From: Moringa oleifera
Taxonomy: Eukaryota > Streptophyta > Magnoliopsida > Brassicales > Moringaceae
DNA: 64,000 bases
Direction of reading: 5' to 3'
NCBI GenBank assembly: GCA_021397835.1
Contig: JAJFZO010000087.1
Location: forward strand, 3,224,001 to 3,288,000
Made by a program: the position numbers and the translations under genes. The notes beneath the pieces were generated by a model. That model was not told where the DNA came from, searched no databases, and saw only the letters and a list, made by a program, of their open reading frames with translations. This document shows positions 24,701 through 36,840 of the stretch, one piece after another (position 1 is the stretch's first letter; every line of letters starts with the position of its first letter).

Positions 24701-27700
24701 ATGGACAAAGACGACATCTAGCTGAGGGACATCTGAATGTGAACCACTTTGAGAAGCATCAACAGGACTAGTCAAGTTATTAACAGTTAATGCTCTGTTC
24801 ACAGATGCATCATCGCTGCTGATAGAGTCAGCCTCACTAGAAGAAATCCCCTTCTTTACAGCATTCACTCGATCTATTTTTTCAAAACACTTCCACTGAG
24901 GCAGTTCAGGGTTAATTAGAAATACCATGTCACCATAGCGAGGACAATCGTGGCTTCTGTTTGAGATACCTGTCCCTGGAACACTACCATTCACAGAGTT
25001 GGTGTTATTTTGTTGATTGCAGAATACATTTAAAAGTGTTGCCCTAGCATAACTTTGTATTTTAGGGTCACTGCACCCTTGGATCTTCCCATTTGCACAA
25101 TCCTCAAGCCACTTACACCAAGTTTCATCTGATACGATGACCTTCTGCACTTCTGGAAGAAGCGAAAGGATAGTTAACAACCTAGCTGCATGCCTTCGTA
25201 TGTGAGCAGTAGGTGGAACTCTGACACTAGATGGATCATTTGTATCTGCAACAGACGATTCACCAGAATTACTTGAAGCTCGCTCCTGAGCCTCAGGGGC
25301 TCTAGATGCGTCATAAGCTTCTATTGCAGCCAGTTTCTCATAATCATCACGTAACAAAAAGCGCCTCAGCAAACATAGAACCCCAAAATCGGTTATTCTC
25401 TTCTGACACAAAGAATCTTCAGCACAGACCTCAGTAAGTGCTTTGATCCCCTTAAGTGTTGCTAATGCAGAATCTGCAGCATCAAACTTTGGCAAATTAT
25501 CCTTTTTGAGAGTCTTAGATGGTCCAGCAAAAGGTTCAAGGGAAAGAAGATCTGCCAGCGGGAAAGTCTCAACTGAATCATTAATTGTTCCCAATTGAAT
25601 TGCCGCTAGGTTAACAACAGCCACTGCTAGCTGATTTGCAGTCTGTGTAGCAGAAATAATTTTTGACTGATCATATGGAGTCTGCCAAGTGTAATTACAT
25701 CTGTAAGTACAGAAATATAAATTGGAGAGAGGCATTTTACTCAAAACTACTAGACAAATGTTTTAGAACTAGTATAACCATGTTAAAGTTTCTGCATACA
25801 ACAGCATCGTATTATGATAAGAAAAGCAATGAGGACAAAAATCTACAAACCTTTACTGTTTCATTTTTCGGCAGGGCACCTCCTCTAATAGACGATGTCT
25901 TGCTAGAATGTAGAACTTCATTCAGTAAAATAGCCAACCACCCTTGAGAAATTGCCACAGAAGATGGTCCGTAGTCTTCAAGAATGCATGAAAGAATTCT
26001 TGTGGCTGAAGATCGGATAGTTTCAGATGAAATTCCAAAAGCCCAGGGAAGAAGTATCCCTGACCACTTCTGACCTTCTTCAAGAGATAAATGCATGCCA
26101 CCAGTACAAAGCAATTCTAAAGCCTTTGCCAAAGCTTCTTGCAGATGCTTATGCTTCATTGTCCGCTTTGCAATGTCTCTCATTACCTGAAGACCCTTCT
26201 CCATCACAATCTTCTGTGCCTCTGGGCTTCTATCAACAGAAATTAAAAAGGCAGACAAAGCAGCTTGAGCCAAAGAAATGTCCTCATTTTTACTTGCATG
26301 TGACACAGTAGAAAGAAGACTAGAGCTCCAATCAGAAACAGAATCACTTAAGGGAAGATTACGATCCTCCAATAGCAGCCGAGCCACCAAACTCCCATGC
26401 CATTTCACAGATCTCTCAGGTGCCATTAAAGCAGTCATTACAGCATACCCATCTTGGTCCAGCTCTTGAATACGAGATCTATTGGCACCTGATGCCATTG
26501 CCCAATTGGCCAATGCCCACGCAGCAAAAGGCACTGCAACATGTTGACAATGCAAATCATCCCACAAACCAGGAACAACAGCAGAAGACAAATTAGCTTG
26601 TGATAGTGAAGTATCATGTTTGCTCAGCAATGCAACGGTTTTGGGAGTATGCTCTACAAGACTGGCATCAGCATGACCCAAATCCATAAGGCCACTAGTT
26701 CTGGAAAGCCCTAAAATTGTTGTACCTTCAAGAATTTTGATTCCAATCCCCCTCACTCCCCTTCCACCATCTTCTTCATCGTCATCTTTAGGTGGCTCAT
26801 CCAAATGCATGCCACCGTCCTCAATGACTTGAATAGCTGCTGCAATATCCCTTGTTTCAGCATTTCCAGGCAATGATGGATTAAAAGACAGCTTCTCTGG
26901 ACTGTCGCAGTTGGATGTGACAATATCCATAATGGCAGCCACAAGCATGCTCCTACCTTTCAAAGAATCAGAAATATCGAATGAACTACGTCTTGAATGC
27001 TGCTCCCACAGAAAAGCTATATATCAATGGTAAAACACAACTCAGAAGCATCATTTAGTCTGGAAAAAAGCTTTTCAAAGACCATGTCAAAGACAGCGAC
27101 AATACTTACAGCATAACCAAACAGATTATCATATGATCTAACAACACAGGACATGGCATACGTAGTCTCTGAATACTGATTCACTTGTCGTGCAACCACA
27201 TTTTAGTTTTAACACCAATGTGTGTTTTTTTTTTTTTTTGAGCAGGAACAAAAGAGTTATAACACCAATGTTTCTTTCCTTTCTTTAGTTCTTCTTATTA
27301 TGAAGTTTTAAAACTTAAGACTCCATAATCAGACATATTGCCAGATGAAAACAGAGACATGTACAATTTCCTTTCTTACTATGACAAACTTCAACTTATA
27401 TATTGGATCATGCAGTGCACACATCTAGCCATCTTAAACTTATATTGGAAATGTGGGCATATCTAGAAAAGTGGTCACTGTTGAGAAATTTAACCAAATC
27501 GTATAGATATTTTTACCAACTTCATTCTAGAGAAAAATACAAAATGTTAGTATAACTGCAGCATGCTCCTCACTTTAGCTACTGATGCTTGTGCTTTCTA
27601 TAGCCAAATACAAGGAACACAGAGAAGGATGACAATGCTAGATACTTCAACTGCCTTGAATTCCTGCCAAATTATCTCACTTCTAAGTGAAATCTAATTT

Positions 27701-28634
27701 TTAAAGTTTCTTAAAAAAAAGTCAGTAAAATTAATTAAGTTTCTTATATCAGAAAAGGAAAAACTTATAACTGTAAGGTCCTCCAGTGATATATCTTACA
27801 AAACATGAGAACCATAAAGTATCACATCTCAAGGGAAGAAAAACACAAAAAGAAAAAAAAAAAAATCACCTTCTTTGTCCTTGGCTGACACGAAAAAATA
27901 AACCTCAACAAATTGGGCACAGCATGAGGCCTCCCAAGCACATCTTTGGAGACATTAGGATCTGCAATCAGGTAGGCAAGCGCCCTGGCCACCTCTGCCT
28001 GGGTGGCAACCACATTTCCTGGGTTTGCTACCGTCTCCAGCAGCCAATCAACCACCGCCCCGCCACCCGCCCCTACGATTGCGGCCCTGCGAGACGCATT
28101 GGCAGACGCGATGTCCGCGAGTAGCGCCGCCACCCGCAGCTCGAACCCGACCCGCACCTCGTGGTTCGCCGAAGACATTACCGACCTCAAAGACTGCCAC
28201 AGAACCGCGGCCGCAGCACCCGTGTGCTTTACGCGGTGAAGAATTCTCATGAAAGAGTCATTTGTTTTGTGGATTGCGTGCTCAATGGTGGCATAAACAG
28301 GGCTAGGGTTAGGGTTGGGGCGGTTATCCTGGTGTGGTTCATCGGTAGAGAGGAACACGAAGGTGGCAACGAGAGCGGAGATGAACGTAGCGGAGAGAGC
28401 AAGAACCGACTTCCGGGAGAGAGATGATGTGGTGGTGGGTACAGAGGGATGAGACTGAAGATTCTGCAGGATTGGCGGTGGCGATGGCACAGGGACAGGG
28501 TTGGCATTTTTCAGGTTATGGAGGGGCTCGATGGGGTTTTTGGTGGAAGACGAAGAGTTAGAGGAGAAAGAGCGTAGGAGATGATTGCAGCGTTGATAGT
28601 AATATTGGCGATGCATAAAACGGAGGCGAAGCAT
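21766..28634 (-). CDS. SERAC1-like ARM-repeat and serine hydrolase protein, 10 exons, 1222 aa
   Basis: Exons on minus: 28634-27870, 26999-25851, 25681-24527, 24348-24307, 23664-23588, 23347-23263, 23130-23047, 22955-22854, 22721-22623, 21876-21766 (3669 nt). The N-terminus MLRLRFMHRQYYYQRCNHL is Arg-rich with no acid, like a mitochondrial presequence; a membrane segment lies at about residues 73-95. A long helical, ARM-like region follows. The alpha/beta-hydrolase part has VVFVHGLRGGPYKTWR, the nucleophile elbow VFVTHSMGGLVV (Ser about 1063, its codon split by an intron) and a likely catalytic His in STDHINSCKP (about 1193). Human SERAC1 remodels phosphatidylglycerol at mitochondria-ER contacts; the plant role is not established. 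The exon 2/3 junction (25851/25681) is the least certain because other in-frame acceptors lie nearby. Confidence 0.87.
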
Positions 28635-30164
28635 ATCTTTCAGGTTCTGGTTCTGTGGTTTCTGGTGTTTCTGTTTGGCGTGGAGAGATTGTTCGTTCAG
28701 AGCTGCAAGCGAGTATGGCGGGAGGAAAATTCGCGATTAGCTCAGGAAGGAAAGAAAGAGAGTTGACAACCGCTAAGCCTTTGTTTATAAAATCGAATTT
28801 CCTCCCAAAACGATGCGAATCTTGGCAGAAAAACTTAATTAAATAGGCTTTGCCCAAACTGATCCGTACCAGATTTTACGTTCACTGAGTTTGATCGGCC
28901 CACGATCATCTGTTTCTTTGTTAATCTAAATGGGCTTTCTACTTATTTAGCGTTTTCAGGTTTACTTGATATTGTAGATCCAAAATATGAATAGACCCAT
29001 CATGATCCGAGTAAATTGGTAAGCTATTAATACTCAAAAATTAAAGGATTTTTTTTTAAATTTTAGCATAAGAGTTTTTTAAATAAAAAATTAATATTTT
29101 GATTTTTTAGTATTTTCTTAAAAAAATTTTAACAAAAATTTCTTTTAGTAGTGTTGGAATTACGATCTCTATCACCCATTAAAAAATATGAAAAAAAAAT
29201 CTCATCAAATAATACATAAAACTTGTAAATTAATACTTTGAACTTTCAAAATAATACATAAAATATATAGAATAACGTATAAAAATTATAAAGTAACACA
29301 TGAAACTTGTAAAATAATATGTAAATAATTTTTTTAAGAGTGTTCAATTCTTTGATATTATTTAAATGTTAAAACAATTGAAAAATGATTGTATATATTT
29401 TTATGGTGAAACAAATTTTTTGAGCTGAAGCCATAAATTTCATCTTAAACCAATTTGAATTGACAGTTCAAAGGCATAAACAATAGACATAAACAAATTA
29501 AGATCGAAAGTGCTTAAATTGTAAAATTATGATCAGTACTTTTGTAATTGGAATTGACATTTTATTGTAACATATATAAAAAAATAGAATTTTATGTAAA
29601 AGATTGATCTTTTGTTAAGTTGAATTTTCTTTTTAGTTGTGTTTCCAATGTATGTAAAGATGGTTTTTATTTAAAATTAATAAAATTTGTATATTAATTT
29701 TAGAGCAAAAATTAGGTAAAAAATACTCTTAATTTGATATATAAGAATGTGCGTGATAGTAAATGCTCTGGATTCATTATAAAAACTAAGAGGTTTTTAG
29801 CACTTTTCTAAGAAAATTTTATAATTTCTTCTTTTAATTTCATTAAAAATTCATTATTCTTCATTATTTTATTTTTTACTGGAATTTAATCCTTTTTAAA
29901 AAAAAAAAAACTCTATTCTTCCTTTGAGTTTTGAAATTTTTTGTTGAACTTAAGTTTGATTTAACAAGTCTTTTTTGGATCTAACTTACAACATAAATTC
30001 TCCGAAATTTAGAATTTCAACGTATTGCTATAAATGGTAGGATTAAGGAAACATGCAATAAATTAGAGGCATCTTTTCAACAAACTTCAACAGATTAAGT
30101 GCTTGATTTTTTTTCCCTTCATTATAAAATGAATATTAGTTGATTATTAAACCTCCTTTTGAGA
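28635..30164. other. SERAC1-like promoter and AT-rich spacer
   Basis: 28635-28900 is the expected 5' UTR and promoter of the minus-strand SERAC1-like gene. From about 29030 the sequence is A/T-rich with no coding signal until the LINE relic. Confidence 0.45.
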
Positions 30165-32640
30165 CTTTTTGAACAAGGTATTCAAACTTGCAAAGCTCTT
30201 TGAATGCTCAGTTTATTGACAAATCTTTAAATTTTAGTGTCTTTCAATATATGGTAAATATACTATGAGGTAATTTTAGTGAGGTTGCTTTGAAACCTAT
30301 TGGATCAAAATTGTTTATCATTAAGCTTCTTACTATTGAGGTTAGAGACTGAGTTCTTGAACATGGTCCATGGTATATGCAAAATAATTTCATTAATAAT
30401 GGGCTTGGTATTTGTTGTTAGGTTTTTTTTCTTAAGTGGGTTCATTTAAGGATATTCCTCTAGAGCTTTAGTCTAAGAAGGGGCTAAGCTATATTGCTAG
30501 TGCTTTGAGAATTCCATTATACATGGATTCCATTACAACCAGTAAATCCAAAGTTTGCATGGAGATGAATATAGGTATAAAAACTCATAAATCCATTGAG
30601 GTGGAATTAAAGTATGGTTCTTTTATTTCAATTCAAGTTGAGATCTCATGTTTACCTCAAAGTTGTAGTGATTATTATATTTTTGGACATCTTGACAAAT
30701 CTTAATCAAAGAGGATGAAAAAACTTATAACTAAAGTATGAAAGCATAAGAAAATTGTAGAATGCCTTAAGATAAAGGAAATGGTGGAAGTCACTAGAAA
30801 GAAAGAATTTAGTCATACAGAGACTATAGTTGAAGGTTTTGTCGTCAAGGCAAATACCATTATTAAAGATTTTGCTATTATGGCTACTTCTATTAATCGT
30901 TTTACAGTCCTTGAGATAATGAAAGATTGAAAAATTAAGGTTGATGACGTATATGAAGATGAGTAGGGTGAAGCATTTGATGCATTTACATATATATCAT
31001 CATAGAAGCCTTTAGCTACTATTGCAAACATGGTAGATTTGATGAAGGCTCTAAAGAAAAAAATGCCTATAAATAAAAGCAAAAAGAGGGTATAAGCAAG
31101 ATCTACTACTTTTAGAGGTTCTTCAAACTCTTTATTATGATTTTTTTAGTATAACATACTATAGATTAATTGTCCTCTTGAAATAAAGTAATAGATAAAA
31201 TAATTCAACTAAATGAAAATCTTGTTTGTTTGACGAAAACAAAGCTTAAGTAGCACAATATGCATGCCATTTTGGATGAATATTTTTTTGGTTGGTTTGT
31301 ATTTTTATTAATGGAAGAATTTGGTTATTATGAAAATTTACTATGAAGGTTGATATGGTCTAAGTTACTAGCCCAAGCATCACTTTAGCATTATCATGGA
31401 TTCTATATAATTCTTTTTCACATTCATTTACGAAAATAATGATGGTATTGAAAGAAAAAGATTGTGGACTCATTTGTCTTCACTTCATGTTCTTTTTTTT
31501 TTTTTTAACAAATCTTGGATTCTAGCTAATGACTTCAACGACATAACAAATGTAGATTCTTAAATGGATTCTTTTGATATTAGGGATTTTAAAACATGAA
31601 TATCTAATCTTTTTATTGTTTGGTCATGTGTATTCTAGACATCAGTTCATTTCATCAAATAAGCTGTCTCATGGTTTTCTTGTGAAAAAGCTGGATAGGA
31701 TGTTAATTAATAATGTTTGATTGTCAAAGTTTCTCACTCGTAGACAAATTTTCTTGTCCTTCAAATCTCTTACCATTATGCTATATTAGTCGAAACAAAT
31801 GTGATAATTCATTCCCCTCTAAACCTTTCAATTTTTTTTTTAAAACTTTTGATTGAAATATCTTAAGTTTAATGTCATTGTTCAAAATCCATGAAAAATG
31901 CTTGTAATGGGTAACCCAATATCCAAGTTGTATAAAAAATTAAAATGACTTAAGTAAGAGCTCGAGAAGTTTAATTTTTTTATGTTTTAGTGATATTTTA
32001 AAAAACACATAAAAAAAAAGAAAGTTGGTTTCAATTCGATTGGTTACTTTAGCACTAAATCTACTCCAAATTTGGTAAGTCATAAAGGTGTCTCATCTAT
32101 AGAGCTTGAATCATTGATGGAGGTGAAGAAAGTTATTTTAAGCAGAAGTCTACAATAAGATGGATTAATGAAGGAGATATGAATATTAGATTCTTCTACA
32201 AATTGGTTTCTGCTAAGCAATAGGAGTAAAATTCAAAATAATGATACTAATCATAACAAACTAGAAATATCTAATCAATATCTAAAAAGGCTATTTTTCT
32301 TTTTCAAAAGTTGCTTGGCATTCCAAATCTTCAAGTTACTAGATACTCTCAAGAATTTTTAGTTGAACTTTTACAACCATTATTAAAAGACTTTACTCTT
32401 AATACTTTAATTACTATAGTAACTTTTGAATAGATAAGTCATGCAATATCTTTTATTAATAGCAAAAAATCTTCTAAACTAAATGGTTACTTAACTTATT
32501 TCTCTAAGCATTGATGATCCATAGTTAACAAGGATGTTCTTGATGTTAGTCTCATAGTCTCACATGATGAAAATGCGATGACATATTTTAATGATAATAA
32601 TCAATTTTAAAACTAATATTTTGAATAAGATGTGAAGTTT
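30165..32640 (+). mobile_element. Decayed LINE (non-LTR retrotransposon)
   Basis: Plus-strand fragments in the order expected of a plant L1-like LINE. ORF1 (DUF4283 type) pieces: VALKPIGSKLFIIKL and VLEHGPWYMQNNF (30280-30390), then KGLSYIASALRIPLYMDSIT (from 30479) and a knuckle-like YYIFGHLD. The endonuclease has ILANDFNDITN (near 31513-31545). RT-region pieces include RWINEGDMN.RFFYKL (near 32160) and SKLNGYLTYFSK (near 32475). Frames shift often and stops are many, so it is inactive. No clear poly-A tail or target-site duplication was found; an A-run lies at 32767-32775. Confidence 0.75.
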
Positions 32641-32929
32641 AAGTTAAAGATGCTTGAAGTTATACAATTAATAAAGAAACTTGGACGTCAAATAAGTAGA
32701 TTATGATCTTTAAGAACTTGTGTACATTTTCTACTGTACCTAAGATAGTTTTTATTTACATACATGAAAAAAAAAGGTTTAAGCAAAATCATGTCTCTAT
32801 AAAAGTTTTTCAATCATAAGGAATCCTTCATAAATTGATAGATATATATGTTTTTTAAAGAATTAAATAGTCTAAAATATTCTTTGTTTGAATTCCATCA
32901 AAAAGATTTTCATCGGTATTCTCGAGCCT

Positions 32930-33412
32930 TCCTGATTCTTCCTTTTAAAGCTACTATATATCTGCATCCTAATGAAAAAACGGGATAAGCCATGTCGAGG
33001 TAAGTAACATAAGGATAATCTGCATCGAGGTACTCTTTTACGTCATGGTGATCCACATTGAGATAACCATATCAAGGTATTTCACATTGGGGTGATCCAC
33101 ATCGAGATAATCCACATTGAGATAACTATTTCGGGGTACTTCACATTAGGACTAAAATGTACTCACTGAGTTGAACTAGACCTTACGTCGAGGTAGCATG
33201 TGCTCAAGCTATTCCCAACCTTGCATCGAAGTAAAGCATGCATGAGTTGTCGTTTGACAACACAATCTCGATGTTAAATCTGACAGATGAACCCAATCTC
33301 GAACTCCAACATAATCTCGATCTGGAACATAAACTTGACTTTAAAGTTGAGTTATCACTTAACCATTTGAGCTCATTCCGATTCAGAGCTAAAATTAGGT
33401 GTCTATAATGGG
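32930..33412 (+). repeat. Possible Ty3/gypsy LTR fragment with ATCGAGGTA-type repeats
   Basis: GC-richer than its surroundings. Variants of CATCGAGGTA and CACATTGAGATAAC recur at intervals from 32990 to 33240. The right end AAAATTAGGTGTCTATAATG resembles the common ending of plant gypsy LTRs just before the primer-binding site. No internal gypsy domains follow, so it would be a solo or truncated LTR. An unrelated minisatellite is the alternative. Confidence 0.35.
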
Positions 33413-36400
33413 CAATTGAAAAATTTCTCGCAAAATTCAATATGCAGTCTTCAATGGCACATTGATTCCACAAAAGTATTAAACATCTTCAATCTTTTCA
33501 AGTTTTTCCTTCAGCATTTTTTTCATTAGTGTGAATATATAGCTTTATCTAATCAATGCAGGAGGATAGAATGACGTGAAGGAAGAAGCAAGATGAAATA
33601 TTACAAACCCAATTTCTTCAAAGAAGAAAAGAATTGAGATGAGCAACTAATAATTTCGGATTTCAATAACAATTGATTATTGCATTTAGTGAATGTAGAA
33701 AGAAAGTGCACAAATTCAATAATGAACTACTATGCTTTTCTTGATAGTTATAAAATAGTCCTCCATGTAATTGTACACTTAAAAAACATATATTAATTAT
33801 GTGAGTGAGTAATACAGTTAAATTTAATAAGTTTTATTGATAGAGGTCTCACATTACAATCAACACATAAAATATATCTTAATTCAATATAATTTTTATA
33901 TAAATCTTGCATCTAAAATGCAAATCCCTTTAGGGTAATTAACTTTTTATTTATTTATTGATATTGACAACCCTTATGAACATAAGATTTGATTGATAAT
34001 CAAAAAATATACTTTTAGTTTTTTTTTTAACATTTACCTAATTTTTAATTCTAATTTAATACATATTTTTATTTTAAAAATATCACTTTATTTTTAAATT
34101 AATATTTAAAACTTAATTATTTCATTATTTTTAAAAAAACACTTGAGATAACTTATTTTTATTAAATCAAAGCCTAACTTTTTCTTTTTTTGGAGATTAT
34201 TTTAAATCTTTTTTTTTTCAAAAGAGCTAACAACACAAAAAGAATAGGCATGCATGTGGAACTGGAAAGGTAATTCAATCTCAATGTACAAACAAATGGG
34301 ATTAAAAAAAAAAAACTTGTAGAAAACCAGAGAGCAATTGAAAGTGGACAAGAAGCATGAAAAATTTCTTATACCCAAATACAATTAGTTCCTATTTTTA
34401 CTTCTAATTTATTAAAATCCAAGCAATTTCCAGCCTCCACCCTTCAACACAAGTCTAGTTAAATAAAATGAAAAAAAAAAAACCAAGCATATAATTAAAA
34501 AAACAAACTTAATTAGAACTATCTCAATAGGAGAAATTGCTGCAGGCCAACAAATTGGTAATTAAACAAAGTATGGCTAATGTATATCATACAAAGGGTA
34601 GACATGAAATTACAAGCTTCCGGAGATGGTTGGCTGACAATGATACGGCATCATCTCTAGTTAAATTTAGCTCATAAAAATGCAGGGGGAAAAAGCTTTA
34701 CGCAATTGTAAGGTCGAAGTTAATAAGAAAGCATAAGAAACCAAATAAAGACGACCTCCATGGAGACACATTCTAATGAATAATGTACATAATATGATTC
34801 ATATATATTTTTTTAATTTTCAATCCAAATTTGATTTTATATTGATTTCATATACTTAATTTCTAATGCTACAAATTAGAATATATACTTTTTTTAATTT
34901 AAATTATGAGGGATGAATTAGATCAATTATGTATTTAATATTTTAATTTAATTCAAATTGAATATATATTAATTCCAATGATTGTGAAATATTAAAAATA
35001 TTTTTTGTTAAAATATTAAAAAAACTTAAATAAATTATATGCTTTATTTCGAATTCATCATTAGAAAATAAACAATTTATGACTTCCGAGCTATATATTT
35101 TATAAATATTTTAAAATTTTGACTGTGTAAATTTCAAAAAAATTGCTATCAAAATTTTTGAATTTTTTTGTTATTTTAATTTCAATATATATATCTGTGA
35201 TAAATTTTAAATAAAAATTAATTTAAATATTTTTAAAATTTGAATATAATTTAAATTAAACCAAATTAAAAAATTAATGCGTAATTAATTTAACTTAATT
35301 ATGAGGGGCTCACCATGAACACCCAGACAAGTTAATGAGCACAACTTAATCCAACTTAGAAGCCCTTTAGAGTCCAATAAGGACTCTACTACTTCAGAAA
35401 TGTTCATCTCACTAAAGATTAGGCCATTACAAGAACTGTGGATAGTCGTCTAAACTAATGACTACATTTCAAGAAAGTATATTATTAATTGCTTAGATCA
35501 TTAATTAAGGTTTCAACATTTGTTATTGTTAGAATTAACATTTTTAATGATTTCATTTTTATTAATAATATATAATATTTTAACAAAATAAATCATTAAT
35601 TAAAATTTGATTGATTTATTTTTTATTTACATATTAATTATAAAAATAATTTTACATGGATAATGACAGTTGGCTTGTCCATGCAGTTCTGTTGTCAGAT
35701 AGACCTTTCTTAATTTTGCACAAACGCATCGTTGTCTTTCACAAATTTCGGTAAGTCTACCTCATGGTGCAACCATTGGAGTTTGTCTTCAAGAGTTAAT
35801 AGAGTGGAGAAAATTGATGGCATTGACATCAATCTGAGCCAAAGCTTAAGGTCACTCTTCGTCATTGTCTACCAAAATTTGATGTTCCGCGTGAATTAAA
35901 CAAAAAGAAGATAAAGTTTTTAAAATATCATAAAGACATCATTTGATATTATAAGATATCAAAAATACCAATAAAATGATTTCAAATTGTTGAATTAATG
36001 TGCAATATATGAATTTTGACCGTTTATGGGCCAATTGTTAATTTGGTTAAAAGACAGTTTCAATTGCAACATATTAACTATTTAAATTAATTAAGAGTTC
36101 ATCTTTTTTTAACAAAACTTCAGAGATTTCAATTGTTTTTTGGGGAAGGAAATTGGTCATCTTGGATTGGACTTCAATAACTTAGGACGTTATACATATA
36201 TACAATGTAGCTAGCCGTGCTGACATAATTTTATTTATTAATTGTACCAAAGTGCCGTGCCAATTAAGCTTAATTATATTAGTAACTATACTTTGTTGAT
36301 CTTTATTTCTACCATTGCCATGGCATAAAACACGTGGGTTTAGGGTCCATTTGGTCCCAGTCGCTATCACGAACATGCTCAGAAAATCACTTTGACGCAA

Positions 36401-36690
36401 TAATGCTTCTAATGCTGCATCTTCCTGGAGATGGGACCGAAACTCTGCCGACAATAGTCCTATGACGACAAGGAAACGTGAAAAATGGGATTTTAGTCTG
36501 CGCACAAGGTATGTTATTGACGACACAGAACAATCGTCACGGAAGAAAATGCTTACCTGCCTTGATAAATTTAGTGTTTAATTAAAACCAATAATTTAGA
36601 CTACTTGAGGGATCATACCTGCGTGCCCTCTTAACTTTTCCTTATGTCCTGATCATTAGCCATTGCTTTCCCATCGTTGAATTCCAAGAG
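33413..36690. other. AT-rich spacer leading to the first patatin gene promoter
   Basis: No gene recognised. Most of it is low-complexity A/T. The last 500 bases, about 36180-36700, are of mixed composition and contain a G-box CACGTG (36331-36336) and TTTGACGCA (36391-36399), so this is the probable promoter of the patatin-like gene at 36841. Confidence 0.45.
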
Positions 36691-36699
36691 GAGAAACAT

Positions 36700-36707
36700 T
36701 ATAAATA
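36700..36707 (+). promoter_or_regulatory. TATA box of the first patatin-like gene
   Basis: TATAAATA, 141 bases before the ATG at 36841. The other three intact patatin-like genes have a TATA motif 140-181 bases before their ATG. Confidence 0.65.
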
Positions 36708-36840
36708 GGCTTTTGATAGTAATCGTGGAACAGAAACTCGATCTCTTTTCTCGTAGAATTGGAACTTCAAGTGTTAAGGAGCTGTCTGTAGGGTATCGAC
36801 GTACGTTGACGTAATTGTTTGTTATCTTTACTTAATTGTC

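Noticed and set aside
28298..28320. AGGGTTAGGGTTGGGG as an interstitial telomere repeat
   Set aside because: It lies inside exon 1 of the SERAC1-like gene and encodes an Asn-Pro run in frame.
28247..28507. Overlapping frames within the GC-rich first exon of the SERAC1-like gene
   Set aside because: Out-of-frame shadows of exon 1, whose frame is supported by splicing to the ARM region.
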